Assembly: GCF_014648095.1 (NCBI RefSeq)
Contig: NZ_BMQL01000017.1
Location: 35,731-99,730 of the forward strand
Source of the DNA: Deinococcus ruber
GTDB lineage: Bacteria; Deinococcota; Deinococci; Deinococcales; Deinococcaceae
Length of the DNA: 64,000 nt
Direction: 5' to 3'
The position numbers and the translations under genes were made by a program. The notes under the pieces were generated by a model, which saw only the letters and a program-made list of their open reading frames with translations, did not search any database and had not been told where the DNA came from. Shown piece by piece: positions 1-10,827 of this stretch. Positions within the stretch are counted from its first letter, which is position 1. The number at the start of each line of letters is the position of its first letter.

Positions 1-168
1 CCGACCGAGCCGCACGAATCCGGGCAGGGTGACAAGCTCCAGCCGGGCGAAAAGACCGCCAGCATGGGCAACGAAGCCGCCCGCGACGAGATGGTTCGTC
101 ACCGCGATCTGCTGAAGGAAGGCGAGATGGCGACGCGTGACCCAGACCCGCTGGCAAGCAAAGACTGA
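1..168 (+). CDS. C-terminal end of a hypothetical protein (5' truncated by window)
   Basis: An open frame enters from the left edge and ends at a TGA at 166-168, leaving 55 residues. The visible part is hydrophilic and rich in E, D, K and G, ending in DPLASKD. It has no cysteine, membrane segment or recognised motif. A hairpin terminator follows 10 bases downstream, which supports a real gene end. The family is not recognised. Confidence 0.55.
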   Translation, partial: PTEPHESGQGDKLQPGEKTASMGNEAARDEMVRHRDLLKEGEMATRDPDPLASKD

Positions 169-178
169 ACTTCTACCG

Positions 179-220
179 GAACCGAGCGGGCAACTTCATT
201 CGAGGTTGTCCGCTCGGTTC
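179..220 (+). terminator. Hairpin terminator after the truncated first gene
   Basis: GAACCGAGCGG (179-189) pairs perfectly with CCGCTCGGTTC (210-220), and inner CAAC/GTTG bases extend the stem. The following bases are only moderately T-rich (gttctatctt), so it may terminate weakly. The next gene's -10 lies immediately downstream. Confidence 0.6.
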
Positions 221-235
221 GTTCTATCTTCGGAC

Positions 236-1144
236 ATGCTGCGCCCCTACGACCCTGCCCGCGACGCTGCCGACTTTCTGCGCCTTCAGAATCTGGCGTC
301 CGGTCACGGCGTCTCGCTCGAAGCCTTTCTGAAGGCCGAAGCGAGCTGGCCTGCCCACCACATCCAGCAGCGGGCTGTGAGCGAGCAGGGCGGCGCGGTG
401 GTGGGCACCGTGGGCCTGCGCTCGTTCGACTACGTGCCGCCGAACTGGCTGCTGCTGACGCTGGCCGTTGATCCTGCCGCCCGCAGGCAGGGACTTGGAA
501 GCGAGCTGGAACGCTGGGCGACCGCGCAGGCCACCGAGCTTCGGCTGGACGGTCTGGCAGCCAATGTGCTCGATACAGATCCGGCGAGCAGGGCGTGGGC
601 CGAACGCCGGGGCTTTGCACTGCATGCCCACCGCTTTGCCAGTGAGCTGGATTTGACAAAGCCGTACCCGGCAGCGGAACTGCCGCCGACTCTGCGGCTG
701 CGCGATATGACGAACGCTACCGAGGCCGAGTGGAACAGCCTGGAAGCGCTGTACGGCGACCTGTTGACCCACACGCCCGACCTGGCCGGGCAGCCCCGCT
801 GGACGCCGGAAGCGCTGAGGCTGGCGCTGCGAGACAGCCCACGCCTGCGCCCCGAGTGGCTGCTGCTGGCGCTTGATGAGCGCGGCGAAACGGTGGGCCT
901 GTGCCACGGCGCTCCCATCAGCACGGGCATCTACAACGAATTCACGGCGGTGCTGCCGGGCGCACGCGGAAAGGGGCTGGCACGCATCCTCAAGCTCGAA
1001 CTGATCCGCCGCGCTCAGGTAGCGGGCGTGCAGCGCATGCGAACCAACAACCACGCCAGCAACGCGCCGATGCTGCGGGTCAATGCCGCGCTGGGCTTCA
1101 AAGCGCTGGCCGGAAGCTGGGAACTGCGCCGCGCTCTGGTATAA
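236..1144 (+). CDS. Tandem-domain GNAT N-acetyltransferase
   Basis: The 302-residue protein has two GNAT folds, so it probably transfers an acetyl group from acetyl-CoA to an unknown amine. Each half shows the acetyl-CoA pyrophosphate loop: RRQGLG near residue 83 and RGKGLA near residue 243. The first half is followed by VNAL-type packing sequence. The frame is open further upstream, but ATG 236 is chosen because TATCTT (225-230) lies five bases before it, the leaderless arrangement seen throughout this window. The substrate cannot be predicted. It could act on an antibiotic, a protein terminus or a small metabolite. Confidence 0.85.
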   Translation: MLRPYDPARDAADFLRLQNLASGHGVSLEAFLKAEASWPAHHIQQRAVSEQGGAVVGTVGLRSFDYVPPNWLLLTLAVDPAARRQGLGSELERWATAQATELRLDGLAANVLDTDPASRAWAERRGFALHAHRFASELDLTKPYPAAELPPTLRLRDMTNATEAEWNSLEALYGDLLTHTPDLAGQPRWTPEALRLALRDSPRLRPEWLLLALDERGETVGLCHGAPISTGIYNEFTAVLPGARGKGLARILKLELIRRAQVAGVQRMRTNNHASNAPMLRVNAALGFKALAGSWELRRALV

Positions 1145-1199
1145 AAACGGGCTTGTCAAGTCCTTTCACTTCCCCGGTTCGCGTCCTACACTGGCGGGT

Positions 1200-1817
1200 G
1201 TGTATGTCGTTGTCGAAGGCCCTATCGGGGTCGGAAAAACCAGCCTGTCCCGGCGGCTGGCGGCCCGCTACGGAGCCGAACTGAGCCTGGAAGTCGTGGA
1301 AGAAAACCCCTTCCTGGCGCGGTTCTATGAGCATCCCGAAACCTACGCCTTTCAGGTGCAGGTGTTCTTTCTGCTGTCGCGCTTTAAGCAGCTCAGCGCA
1401 CTGGCGCAGGGTGGGCTGTTCGCTCCGGCGGGCAACGTGGTGGGCGACTACCTGTTCGCCAAAGACTTCATCTTTGCGGCCATGAACCTGCACGACCACG
1501 AATTCGAGCTGTACCGCGACCTGTACGCCCACCTCAGCCCGCGCCTGCCGACCCCCGACCTGGTGATCTATCTGCGGGCCGAAACCGACGTGCTGCTCAG
1601 GCGTATCGAGCAGCGGGGCCGCAGCTACGAACAGGACATGCAGGCCGACTATCTGGCAGAGCTGACCACCCGCTACGACGACTTCTTCCGCACGTATCCG
1701 GGAAGGCTGCTGACCATCGCGGCAGACGAGATCGATTTCGTGGGCGACGCGCAGCACGAGGCCGAGCTGATGGCCCGCATTCACGAGGCGCTGAGCGCAA
1801 ACAGCGCGGCAGATTAG
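1200..1817 (+). CDS. Deoxynucleoside kinase (first of a pair)
   Basis: This 205-residue enzyme phosphorylates deoxynucleosides in purine/pyrimidine salvage. It has the P-loop GPIGVGKTS at residues 7-15, the substrate-site EENPFL, and an arginine-rich lid (RRIEQRGRSYEQD). The usual D/E-R-S motif is replaced by GDYLFAKD, unlike the second kinase, so the two probably differ in substrate. GTG 1200 is chosen because TACACT (1187-1192) is seven bases upstream; the longer frame would run into the GNAT gene. It is followed by a palindromic repeat and a second kinase, as in the deoxyadenosine/deoxyguanosine kinase pairs known in other bacteria. The base preference of each is not decidable here. Confidence 0.88.
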   Translation: MYVVVEGPIGVGKTSLSRRLAARYGAELSLEVVEENPFLARFYEHPETYAFQVQVFFLLSRFKQLSALAQGGLFAPAGNVVGDYLFAKDFIFAAMNLHDHEFELYRDLYAHLSPRLPTPDLVIYLRAETDVLLRRIEQRGRSYEQDMQADYLAELTTRYDDFFRTYPGRLLTIAADEIDFVGDAQHEAELMARIHEALSANSAAD

Positions 1818-1962
1818 GGGAACAGCGGGTGGCTCGGGGCTTGTCGAAAAGGCCAAGCCCCGCGACCTGACACGGTTTCTGTTCGCCCCTTCCAAGTAAA
1901 TCCCTGCAAGTTCACTGGTCTGCTTCTACAGGCCACACGCTACAAGCCACCCGCCGTTCCCC
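1817..1962. repeat. Intercistronic palindromic element with heptad arm (family A-like)
   Basis: It fills the gap between the two kinase genes. The outer arm GGGGAACAGCGGGTGGCT (1817-1834) pairs with AGCCACCCGCCGTTCCCC (1945-1962) with one mismatch. The right side reads as 7-base units (acaggcc, acacgct, acaagcc, acccgcc). The core contains aaaaggccaag, resembling the cores near 35.2, 35.7 and 45.1 kb. The left arm begins at the last base of the first kinase's stop codon. Confidence 0.7.
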
Positions 1963-1971
1963 GGAGTCCAT

Positions 1972-2595
1972 ATGTACATCGCTATTTCAGGCAATATCGG
2001 CAGCGGCAAGAGCACCCTGACGGGCATGCTCGCGGCCCGCTATGGCCTTACCCCCGTCTACGAGGCCTTCGAGGAGAATCCGTACCTTCAGGACTTCTAT
2101 GCCGATATGCGGCGCTACAGCTTTCACAGTCAGGTGTTCTTTCTGAGCAAGCGGCTGTCGCAGCATCTGACGCTGGTCAATGGAGCCGAGCGCGTGATTC
2201 AGGACCGCACGGTTTTCGAGGATGCCAACGTCTTTGCCCGCAACCTCTACGAGGCCGGGCAGATGGAAGAGCGCGACTGGCGCACCTACGGCAGCTTATA
2301 CGGCGGCATCCTGCCCGCGCTCCGCACCCCCGACTTGCTCATTCATATCGACGCTTCGCTGCCGGTGCTGCGTCAACGCATCGTGCGCCGGGGCCGGGGC
2401 TACGAACAGGACATTCCCGATGAATACCTGTCGCGCCTAGGCCGCCTGTACGACACCTTCGTGAATGCCTATCATCACAGCCCGCTGCTGCGAATTCCCG
2501 GTGATACCGTGGACTTCGTGGCCGATCCAGAGGGCTTTGGGTGGGTCTGCCGCCAGATCGAGGCACGCGGCCTACGCGAACCGATGCTGCGCTGA
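1972..2595 (+). CDS. Deoxynucleoside kinase (second of a pair)
   Basis: This 207-residue salvage kinase resembles the preceding gene. It has the P-loop GNIGSGKST at residues 7-15, EENPYL near residue 36, the canonical D-R-T motif (IQDRTVFED) and a lid RQRIVRRGRGYEQD. ATG 1972 follows GGAG at 1963-1966, so unlike many neighbours it has a ribosome-binding site, consistent with being second in an operon. Having the classical DRT motif here but not in the first kinase suggests division of labour, for example dGK versus dAK (inference). It ends about 60 bases before a promoter-terminator pair. Confidence 0.88.
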   Translation: MYIAISGNIGSGKSTLTGMLAARYGLTPVYEAFEENPYLQDFYADMRRYSFHSQVFFLSKRLSQHLTLVNGAERVIQDRTVFEDANVFARNLYEAGQMEERDWRTYGSLYGGILPALRTPDLLIHIDASLPVLRQRIVRRGRGYEQDIPDEYLSRLGRLYDTFVNAYHHSPLLRIPGDTVDFVADPEGFGWVCRQIEARGLREPMLR

Positions 2596-2619
2596 GCGGC
2601 AAAAACCGGGCGCATACGC

Positions 2620-2648
2620 TTGACAACCTGTGTATACCGAGCTATTCT
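2620..2648 (+). promoter_or_regulatory. Near-consensus sigma-A promoter facing an immediate terminator
   Basis: TTGACA at 2620-2625, a 17-base spacer, and TATTCT at 2643-2648. This is the best match to consensus in the window. The start point would fall near 2655, only a few bases before a UUCG hairpin terminator, so most transcripts should be about 25 bases long. Confidence 0.75.
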
Positions 2649-2657
2649 ATGTTTATC

Positions 2658-2680
2658 AGCGTCCTTCGGGGCGCTTTTTT
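2658..2680 (+). terminator. UUCG-tetraloop intrinsic terminator
   Basis: AGCGTCC (2658-2664), loop TTCG, then GGGCGCT (2669-2675), followed by a run of six T (2675-2680). It is an intrinsic terminator that can end the kinase operon and also the transcript from the promoter at 2620-2648. Confidence 0.88.
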
Positions 2681-2734
2681 CGTACCTGCTGGCGGCGATA
2701 TTCCGGCGAGGTCCGGTTTGCTAGCCTGTGGGCC

Positions 2735-4195
<1,461 letters not shown>

Positions 4196-4231
4196 AGACA
4201 ACGTACCGAAGCCGCCCGGCTGGACTCCGCT

Positions 4232-4939
4232 CTAGCGGCTGCCCAGCGAGTCGTCGGCCAGAAATTCATCGACGAACATCGAGCGTTGCAGCGGCAGGTA
4301 TCCGGCAGCGGTGGCCGCGTCACCCCGGCTCCCGAGCAGCTTCTGAAGAGCAAGTCCGGCTTTCTGGTAGTCGGCCAGAGAGCTCAGGAAGTCGCGGCGG
4401 TCGAAGTCGGGCAGGTCTTTGGGCTTCCAGGTCTTCAGGGCTGCCACCCGCGACGCGAAGGCCCGGCTGGACGCGGTGACGCTCAGGGCGTAGCGCTGGC
4501 CCACCTGTGCGCCGGACGTGCTGCCCGCCAGCGCCGCCAGTGTCCGCAGCGTTTCTTCGATGCCGGGAAAGCTGCGCGGAATCGCGTGGGTGTACATCGT
4601 GCCTCCGCCCATCATGTCGTAGGCCATGTCGCCTTCGGCGCTGTTGAGCTGCTGGTACAGCGTGCGGAGGGTACCGATCCGCGCCGCCAGCTTCGGCATC
4701 TGCCTCAGATCGCGCGTCAGGCCTGCCGCCCAGCACTGCGCCAGATCGTCGGCGGCGCTGTCCTGCCCGGCCTCACTGCCATCGTAGTTTCCCAGCAGCG
4801 TGAAGGTATCCAGATCGAGCCGCTCGGCCAGCGTACACGGCACCTTGACCGTCTGCGCCGAGGCCAGGGGAATTGCCAGAACCGCTGCCAGGACCACCCA
4901 GGTTGACTGTATCCGTCTCGACTTCAGCACAGAGGACAT
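4232..4939 (-). CDS. Secreted hypothetical protein
   Basis: The 235-residue product has a positively charged start followed by a hydrophobic segment (STWVVLAAVLAIPLASA) and a likely signal peptidase site after ASA near residue 28. The mature part is mainly helical and polar, with two cysteines that could pair. No family is recognised. It is convergent with murE, which ends 36 bases away, and lies downstream of gpsA on the same strand. A periplasmic or surface location is inferred from the signal peptide only. Confidence 0.65.
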   Translation of the reverse strand: MSSVLKSRRIQSTWVVLAAVLAIPLASAQTVKVPCTLAERLDLDTFTLLGNYDGSEAGQDSAADDLAQCWAAGLTRDLRQMPKLAARIGTLRTLYQQLNSAEGDMAYDMMGGGTMYTHAIPRSFPGIEETLRTLAALAGSTSGAQVGQRYALSVTASSRAFASRVAALKTWKPKDLPDFDRRDFLSSLADYQKAGLALQKLLGSRGDAATAAGYLPLQRSMFVDEFLADDSLGSR

Positions 4940-5007
4940 GCTTCAGCTTGCCACACGGCGGAAAGGCATGGGACAGCGTCTGAGCGGAACGGGCGGCCCT
5001 TCCTTCT

Positions 5008-5967
5008 CTATCCCTCTTCCTTCGCCCGCCGTCCCATCAGTTCGGCCACGCCCTGCGTCGGTGTGCAGTCGCCCGCCACCACCCGCGCCACCGCCCGCAC
5101 GATGGGCAGTTCGTGGCCGTGACTCTGCGCCCAGGTATTCAGCAGGCCCGCCGTGCGGATGCCCTCAACCACCTTGCCACCCTGCTGAACGTGTTCGCCC
5201 CGCGCGATGGCCTCTCCGGCGGCCCGGTTGCGCGAGTGCACGCTGCCCGCTGTGGCGACCAGATCGCCCAGCCCCGACAACCCGTACACCGTCTGCGCCT
5301 GAGCGCCCTGCGCTTCCAGATAATGTCCCATCTCGCGCAGGCCCCGCGTCATCACGGCGGCTTTGGCATTGTCGCCCAGCCCCAGCCCGTCGATCAGGCC
5401 TGCCGCCAGCGCGATGACGTTTTTCAGCACGCCGCCCAGTTCCACGCCCACCACATCGGGCGAGGTATACACCCGCAGGCTGGGCGTCATCAGGGCGGCC
5501 TGCACCTGCGCGGCCCACTCGGCGTCGCTGCTGGCGATTACGGTGGCGGCAGGCAGCCCCAGCCCGATCTCTTCGGCGTGATTCGGGCCGCTCAGCACCG
5601 CCACCCGTCCGAAGCCCATCTGCTGTGCCAGACGGCTCAGACGGTCGCCGTCGGGAGCCAGCCCTTTGGCGCACAGCACCACACCCAGCTCACGCGGCAG
5701 ATTTTCCAGCAGCTCTGGAATACCCACGCTCGGCACCGTCAGCAGCGCCCACGCCTGATCCGACAGCGCGGCGCTCAGATCGCTCGTCACCGTCACGGCG
5801 GGCGGCAGGCGCACCCCCGGCAGATAACTGCGGTTCTCGCGCATCTGCTCCAGTTCGGCAGCCAGTTCCGGGCGACGCGCCCACAGCACGCTTTCTATGC
5901 CGTGCAGCCCCAGCATGGCTGCCAGTGCAGTGCCCCAGCCGCCCGCGCCCAGAATGCAGACCGTCAT
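5008..5967 (-). CDS. gpsA: Glycerol-3-phosphate dehydrogenase [NAD(P)+]
   Basis: GpsA reduces dihydroxyacetone phosphate to sn-glycerol-3-phosphate, the backbone of phospholipids. The 319-residue length is typical. It begins with the Rossmann motif [10 protein letters not shown], has the catalytic-lysine segment [10 protein letters not shown], and contains [18 protein letters not shown] 5967 overlaps the TGA of the upstream methyltransferase (ATGA), so the two are translationally coupled. A longer open frame exists upstream but it belongs to the methyltransferase in another frame. Confidence 0.95.
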   Translation of the reverse strand: MTVCILGAGGWGTALAAMLGLHGIESVLWARRPELAAELEQMRENRSYLPGVRLPPAVTVTSDLSAALSDQAWALLTVPSVGIPELLENLPRELGVVLCAKGLAPDGDRLSRLAQQMGFGRVAVLSGPNHAEEIGLGLPAATVIASSDAEWAAQVQAALMTPSLRVYTSPDVVGVELGGVLKNVIALAAGLIDGLGLGDNAKAAVMTRGLREMGHYLEAQGAQAQTVYGLSGLGDLVATAGSVHSRNRAAGEAIARGEHVQQGGKVVEGIRTAGLLNTWAQSHGHELPIVRAVARVVAGDCTPTQGVAELMGRRAKEEG

Positions 5968-6719
5968 GTCGTCTCCGCTGACGCTGTGCGGGCAAAGACC
6001 CAGATGCGCGGCGTTTCCGGCCAGGGTTCGGCGTAGTCGGGATACTCGCAGCATTCCCACGACGCGAATCCCGCCGCCCGGAGCAGCGGCTCCAGATCGG
6101 CCACATCGTATCCGCGCTCGGTGTGCAGCTCCACGAATTCCTCGCCCTCGATGCGGCAGAACGCCTGCACCGTGCCCAGTTCGGTGGCGGCGTCGTAATG
6201 GTGCGACCAGTGATAATGCACCTCGCGCCCGTCGTCCAGCGGAGCCAGCCCTTCCAGCACCTCGCCTTCCCACAGGTCGCGCACCCCGATGCGGGTGTTC
6301 ACGTCGAAGGCCAGCAGCCCGCCAGGGGTCAGGTGGGCGGCCATGCGGGCCAGCGAGCGGCCCAGATCGCCAGGCTCGGTCAGGTTGTTCAGGCTGTCGA
6401 AGACACAGGTCATCAGGTCGAAGCGGCGATTCAGCTCGAAGTCTCGCAGGTCGGCGTGTACCAGTTCGGTGTTCGGCAGCCGCGAGCGGGCCACAGCGAG
6501 CATCTCGGCGCTCCCGTCCAACCCGACCACCTCCAGGCCCATCGCCTGCAATTCGGCGGTCAGTGCGCCCGTTCCGCAGGCCAGATCGAGGGCAGACGCA
6601 GGCGACAGACCCGCGTCCTGGGCATACGTGGCGATAAACTCGGCCCACTCGTGGTAGTCGATATCGGCCATGATCGCGTCATAAACGCTCGCCAGGGCCG
6701 AGAAGGGAACTCGCTGCAT
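5964..6719 (-). CDS. Class I SAM-dependent methyltransferase
   Basis: The 251-residue protein has the SAM-binding motif I ([15 protein letters not shown]), followed by [18 protein letters not shown] and [12 protein letters not shown], the usual order of a Rossmann methyltransferase. The acceptor is unknown. ATG 6719 (MQRVPFS) is preferred over ATG 6728 because TATCAT (6727-6732, minus strand) lies seven bases upstream, matching the leaderless pattern. It overlaps gpsA by four bases, but the pairing does not point to a substrate. Confidence 0.85.
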   Translation of the reverse strand: MQRVPFSALASVYDAIMADIDYHEWAEFIATYAQDAGLSPASALDLACGTGALTAELQAMGLEVVGLDGSAEMLAVARSRLPNTELVHADLRDFELNRRFDLMTCVFDSLNNLTEPGDLGRSLARMAAHLTPGGLLAFDVNTRIGVRDLWEGEVLEGLAPLDDGREVHYHWSHHYDAATELGTVQAFCRIEGEEFVELHTERGYDVADLEPLLRAAGFASWECCEYPDYAEPWPETPRIWVFARTASAETT

Positions 6720-6800
6720 GGTGGGCATGATAGTGCGGGGGCAGACACGGAAGCCGCTGCTGTGCTGCTGCTGTGAGAGCTGGTCTGCTGTAATGCCCTG

Positions 6801-8453
6801 GTGACTCTTCCTTTCGGGATAAGGCGGCCTGCCTCCTGGCATACCTGGGGATCGCTGCTGCTCGTGGCTCTCTGGGGTTGGACGACTCTTCCATGCCTAC
6901 AGGTCAATCCAACGTTTATTTTTGTACATCAGAGCGTTCCTCTGCCGCTCGTCGTTGCTTCTGTCGTACTGGTCGCGGCGCACTGGCGATCTGTGCCGCT
7001 GGTCGGCTGGCTGTGGCTGCTGTTCGGTGCAGTCACAGCACTCTGGAGCTTGTCACCGGGTTTTACCCTTCTGAGTATCCAGTGGGACGCAGTGTTGCTC
7101 GGCGCTCTGGTGGCTGGACGACTACTCTGGAAGCTCCCCGCCCTGCCCCTCAGCATCACGGCAGCTACGAGCGGCTGGGCAAGTCTGAGCCTCGTAGCGC
7201 TCGGCTCCCGTTTTTATCTGTCAGGGTCGGTCATGTATATCGCTGCTGCGCTGGCTGTTCCTGCACTGAGCATGTATGTGGCTCTGTGGTGGCGGCAGCG
7301 GCGACTGCTGCGCCTGGGTTCAGCCGTGGTTGCTGTCGTTCTGCTCTACGTCATCGGTATCAGCGCTTCACGGGCGGCCCTGCTGCCGACGCTCCTCATC
7401 CTTGGCGTGGCCGCGTGGCGTCTGCACGGCGAAGGAGCAAACTGGAAACAGCTGAGCCTGGGCCTGCTGCTGCTCCTGGGAGGCGTTGCCCTGATCGATG
7501 CCCTGGTGTTCGATCATGCGGTCTTGCAGGCCATCGGTCTCAAAACCTTCGACACGTTGCACAAAGCAACGCAGGAAGGCGGAAATCTGGAAACCCGGTT
7601 GCAGATGTGGGAAGTCGCCTTTCATGCCTTCACGACGCATCCTTTTGGTCTGGGCAGCGGCGCTTACGGCGACGTTTTCCAGTCGACCCAGGCATGGCCG
7701 GTGTATTACTCGCGGTTTGTTCACAACACCTTTCTGGAAACTCTGGCAAGCGGCGGGTTCCTGAGGTTCGGTGCACTGTGCTGGCTGCTCTGGCAGGCTT
7801 TTCAGCACAGTTGGCGTTCCGCACGCTGGCCGGTTGCTCTCGCCCTGGTCGGCATCTGGCTCAACATGTGTTTTGATGTCACCGGGAATATCCCCAGCAC
7901 TCTCCTCGTTGCCTTTCTGACGGTTGGGTTAGGTCTGGGAGCCAATGAAACAGTGGAGATCAGAGCAACCGAAACATCGGCCCAGATCAGGCGCGCGACA
8001 CCAACGCTGGCGGCCCTCTCCGGGCTGGTGGTCATTGCTGTCACGTTGGCCTGGTGGTGGCCTCACGACATCCAGCAACAGGCGATCTGGCGGGGGATGT
8101 GGCCCCCTGCAATAGCCAGCATCCCGAGCAGCGACCGTGAGCCACTCCTAACACGAGCGGTCAGCCGCTTTCCAGACAGCATCGGTCTGCAAAAACTCTG
8201 GATTGCCTCAGCTTCGGGATCGCAGCGGGAACAACGCCTGAATACAGCAACTCAGATCATTCCCTACGGCGACGCTTCGTTCTTTCTGCAACTGGCTCAG
8301 CAGCAGCGGCAGTTAGGACAATCAGCAGCGGCGGCGCAGACAGAAGCGCTCTGCCGCTCCCACTTCGGACGCCTGCGCTCACCGCTGGGACTGGCCCTGA
8401 CACCGGGCAGCATTTCGGGCACCAGCCTGCACGATCTGTGTCTAAAACCATAA
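6801..8453 (+). CDS. O-antigen ligase/Wzy-family membrane protein
   Basis: This polytopic protein has 550 residues, about ten to twelve hydrophobic segments, and a long soluble C-terminal part. The stretch [13 protein letters not shown]...[17 protein letters not shown] matches the pattern of the large periplasmic loop of Wzy_C proteins, which polymerise O-antigen, ligate it, or transfer glycans to pilins. GTG 6801 is the most plausible start, though no clear signal decides it. Its base composition is host-like, unlike the second ligase gene at 9460. A type IV pilin lies about 530 bases downstream on the same strand, so pilin glycosylation is an attractive role (inference). Confidence 0.75.
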   Translation: MTLPFGIRRPASWHTWGSLLLVALWGWTTLPCLQVNPTFIFVHQSVPLPLVVASVVLVAAHWRSVPLVGWLWLLFGAVTALWSLSPGFTLLSIQWDAVLLGALVAGRLLWKLPALPLSITAATSGWASLSLVALGSRFYLSGSVMYIAAALAVPALSMYVALWWRQRRLLRLGSAVVAVVLLYVIGISASRAALLPTLLILGVAAWRLHGEGANWKQLSLGLLLLLGGVALIDALVFDHAVLQAIGLKTFDTLHKATQEGGNLETRLQMWEVAFHAFTTHPFGLGSGAYGDVFQSTQAWPVYYSRFVHNTFLETLASGGFLRFGALCWLLWQAFQHSWRSARWPVALALVGIWLNMCFDVTGNIPSTLLVAFLTVGLGLGANETVEIRATETSAQIRRATPTLAALSGLVVIAVTLAWWWPHDIQQQAIWRGMWPPAIASIPSSDREPLLTRAVSRFPDSIGLQKLWIASASGSQREQRLNTATQIIPYGDASFFLQLAQQQRQLGQSAAAAQTEALCRSHFGRLRSPLGLALTPGSISGTSLHDLCLKP

Positions 8454-8485
8454 AAAAATCAGCCGCAGGCTCAGCCCCGACTGAT
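8452..8485 (-). terminator. Terminator of the SRP RNA gene
   Basis: On the minus strand ATCAGTCG (8478-8485) pairs with CGGCTGAT (8458-8465), followed by seven T (8452-8458). The T-run overlaps the stop codon of the convergent ligase gene. Confidence 0.8.
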
Positions 8486-8501
8486 GGAAAAGACTTGGAA
8501 A

Positions 8502-8604
<103 letters not shown>

Positions 8605-8610
8605 GATGGA

Positions 8611-8639
8611 AGTGTAGCACCAAGTCTCTGTCGGGGCAA
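8611..8639 (-). promoter_or_regulatory. Promoter of the SRP RNA gene
   Basis: On the minus strand TTGCCC (8634-8639), a 17-base spacer and TACACT (8611-8616). The predicted start near 8604 coincides with the folded 5' end of the RNA. Confidence 0.8.
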
Positions 8640-8985
8640 TGTCTGATACGGATTTTACGTAGCCTGGCCTCTTTGCCAGTCCCCTACAGCACTCTCTCTG
8701 GACTTCACTTACTCGAATGTATGATTTCAGGTTGAGTTTCTAACCCTTATTCTTCCTCATTCGGCGATACGCGACATCCAACATGAAGATGTTAGGATGC
8801 GCTCCTAGCGCCTGTTCTCCGTTTTTCGATTTGTATTTCGAGTTCTCAGAAATCGTAAGACGATTGTAAGAGAGTGCTCTGTACCTTAGGGGCAGCAAGA
8901 GCAGCCAGATAGGACGCTCTGCAAGCACTAGACAGGCGGTTCGGCCCATTTAATTCCATATCCGGCCCGCCAACCAGGAGTGACC
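8640..8985. other. Intergenic region upstream of the pilin gene
   Basis: About 340 bases without a convincing gene. A small hairpin TAGGA/TCCTA lies near 8793-8807. There is no clear consensus promoter; the pilin start has an AGGAG ribosome-binding site at 8976-8980. A short minus-strand open frame here lacks coding character. Confidence 0.5.
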
Positions 8986-9387
<402 letters not shown>

Positions 9388-9406
9388 GCTATCTCTGACG
9401 CATAAG

Positions 9407-9432
9407 ACGCCCCATATATTGGGGCGTTTTTT
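9407..9432 (+). terminator. Intrinsic terminator after the first pilin gene
   Basis: ACGCCCC (9407-9413), loop atatatt, GGGGCGT (9421-9427), then a T-run to 9432. It separates the host-like pilin gene from the A+T-rich gene that starts 28 bases later. Confidence 0.9.
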
Positions 9433-9459
9433 CTATCATTATTCTTGGGAGATGAAAAT

Positions 9460-10815
9460 TTGCGTGTTCTGAACATTGTAATGTATCTTTTCGCCGCTCT
9501 TACAATATTTTTTATATTTCCTCAGAAAAATTTTGTTTCGACTCTTTATCTACCACGTTTATACATCCTATATCTTTTTGCCTTATTTGTTTCTATTACA
9601 TTATTTTCGTTTTCTTCAAAAGGACTGTCGCTATACGAATATTTTCGCCATAAGAAGACTACTTTTTTACTCTTGATATGCATATCCTATATTGTTTGGA
9701 TAAATATAGCAGATTCAATGTCTTTTCTTCCGGGTTATGCATTTACTGGAAGTGAATACTTATCTTTCGGTGGTTTAGCGCTTTCTTCTTGTCTAGTAGT
9801 AATGCTAATTTATAGTAAGTTTATATATATAAACAAAATTATATCACTCTTTTCTTTTTCTACACTGATCGTTCTTATAATTTCTTTTATTGAAGCCCTT
9901 GGCTTTCACCCTCTTAGCCACTGGATCAATAATTCTGGCCTTACGTATCCTGCTGTTACTATTGGATTACGACAGCACCTAGCAGGGTGGTTTGCCATGA
10001 TGTCTCTGGCACCGTTGTATTTTTGGCGAAATAAACCAACTGACCCAAGATTTTGGATATGGATGTGCAGCGGCTTATTAGGCGTGGCTCTTTGTAAAAA
10101 TAGTGGAGCTACTGTAGGCGTCGTGATAGGGCTATTTGGTTGGCTGATAGTCTCAAAAGGTATGAAGAATCTAAAGTCATGGATTACAACGTTATTCTTT
10201 TTGTTGGCAGTTTTTACCATACCACCAGCCGTAAAATATATTGGAACCGCAATGGGGCTTCAATCATATGATACCAAAAGCTATACCTCAACGAACACGT
10301 TTTCTACTAGGCTCCTACTCTGGAGATCAGCCTTAAGAGCAGGAGTTGAGCACCCAATTTTTGGATGGGGAGATGAAACTTTCGGCTGGCAGGTCTTTGA
10401 ACATCTGACTGAAGTTGAAGCACAAGATTTGATCAGAAGAGAGGCAGGGGTTCCGTCAGAAAATAGAATTGTGCACAGTGAAGGTATATTTTACAGCTTC
10501 CCAAAAAATGGGAAGGGAAAAGGGAAAAATGGCGTAGTCTTATTCGTAAGACCTCACAATTTTATATTCGATGAGCTATATAGCCACGGATTCGTAGGAC
10601 TTTTAATCTTGCTAGCTTTTATAGTGGTTTTAGTAAGAGCTTTTCCCAACACTGATAGAGCAATGTTTATAATTGGATTCTTGCCATACCCTCTCTCACT
10701 ATTAACACTTTTTTATGTGCCGACCATAACTCCTACCTTTTTTATTCTTCTGGGTCTGGCCCTAGCTAGTTCTAAAATCTCTCTGACAAGAGTATCCACG
10801 AATTCCGTTGATTAA
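9460..10815 (+). CDS. A+T-rich O-antigen ligase/Wzy-family membrane protein (likely foreign)
   Basis: About 451 residues with many hydrophobic segments and the ligase-type stretch HPIFGWGDETFG...RPHNFIFDELYSHGFVGLL, typical of Wzy_C proteins. It may polymerise or transfer a glycan at the outer face of the inner membrane. The DNA is very A+T-rich compared with both neighbours: 9541-9600 has 17 G/C out of 60 by hand count. It uses codons such as ATA, TTA and AGA that are rare elsewhere in the window, a clear sign of transfer. TTG 9460 with GGGAGA at 9447-9452 is the favoured start; TTG 9445 and ATG 9481 are alternatives. The next pilin gene follows after 12 bases. Confidence 0.8.
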   Translation: MRVLNIVMYLFAALTIFFIFPQKNFVSTLYLPRLYILYLFALFVSITLFSFSSKGLSLYEYFRHKKTTFLLLICISYIVWINIADSMSFLPGYAFTGSEYLSFGGLALSSCLVVMLIYSKFIYINKIISLFSFSTLIVLIISFIEALGFHPLSHWINNSGLTYPAVTIGLRQHLAGWFAMMSLAPLYFWRNKPTDPRFWIWMCSGLLGVALCKNSGATVGVVIGLFGWLIVSKGMKNLKSWITTLFFLLAVFTIPPAVKYIGTAMGLQSYDTKSYTSTNTFSTRLLLWRSALRAGVEHPIFGWGDETFGWQVFEHLTEVEAQDLIRREAGVPSENRIVHSEGIFYSFPKNGKGKGKNGVVLFVRPHNFIFDELYSHGFVGLLILLAFIVVLVRAFPNTDRAMFIIGFLPYPLSLLTLFYVPTITPTFFILLGLALASSKISLTRVSTNSVD

Positions 10816-10827
10816 AGGAGGTAGGCC

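Noticed and set aside
5008..6648. 546-residue minus-strand open frame extending gpsA upstream
   Set aside because: The first 226 residues are the shadow of the methyltransferase gene in another frame; GpsA begins with its Rossmann motif at ATG 5967.
8740..8949. 69-residue minus-strand frame upstream of the pilin
   Set aside because: No start signal, no coding bias and no recognisable product; treated as intergenic.
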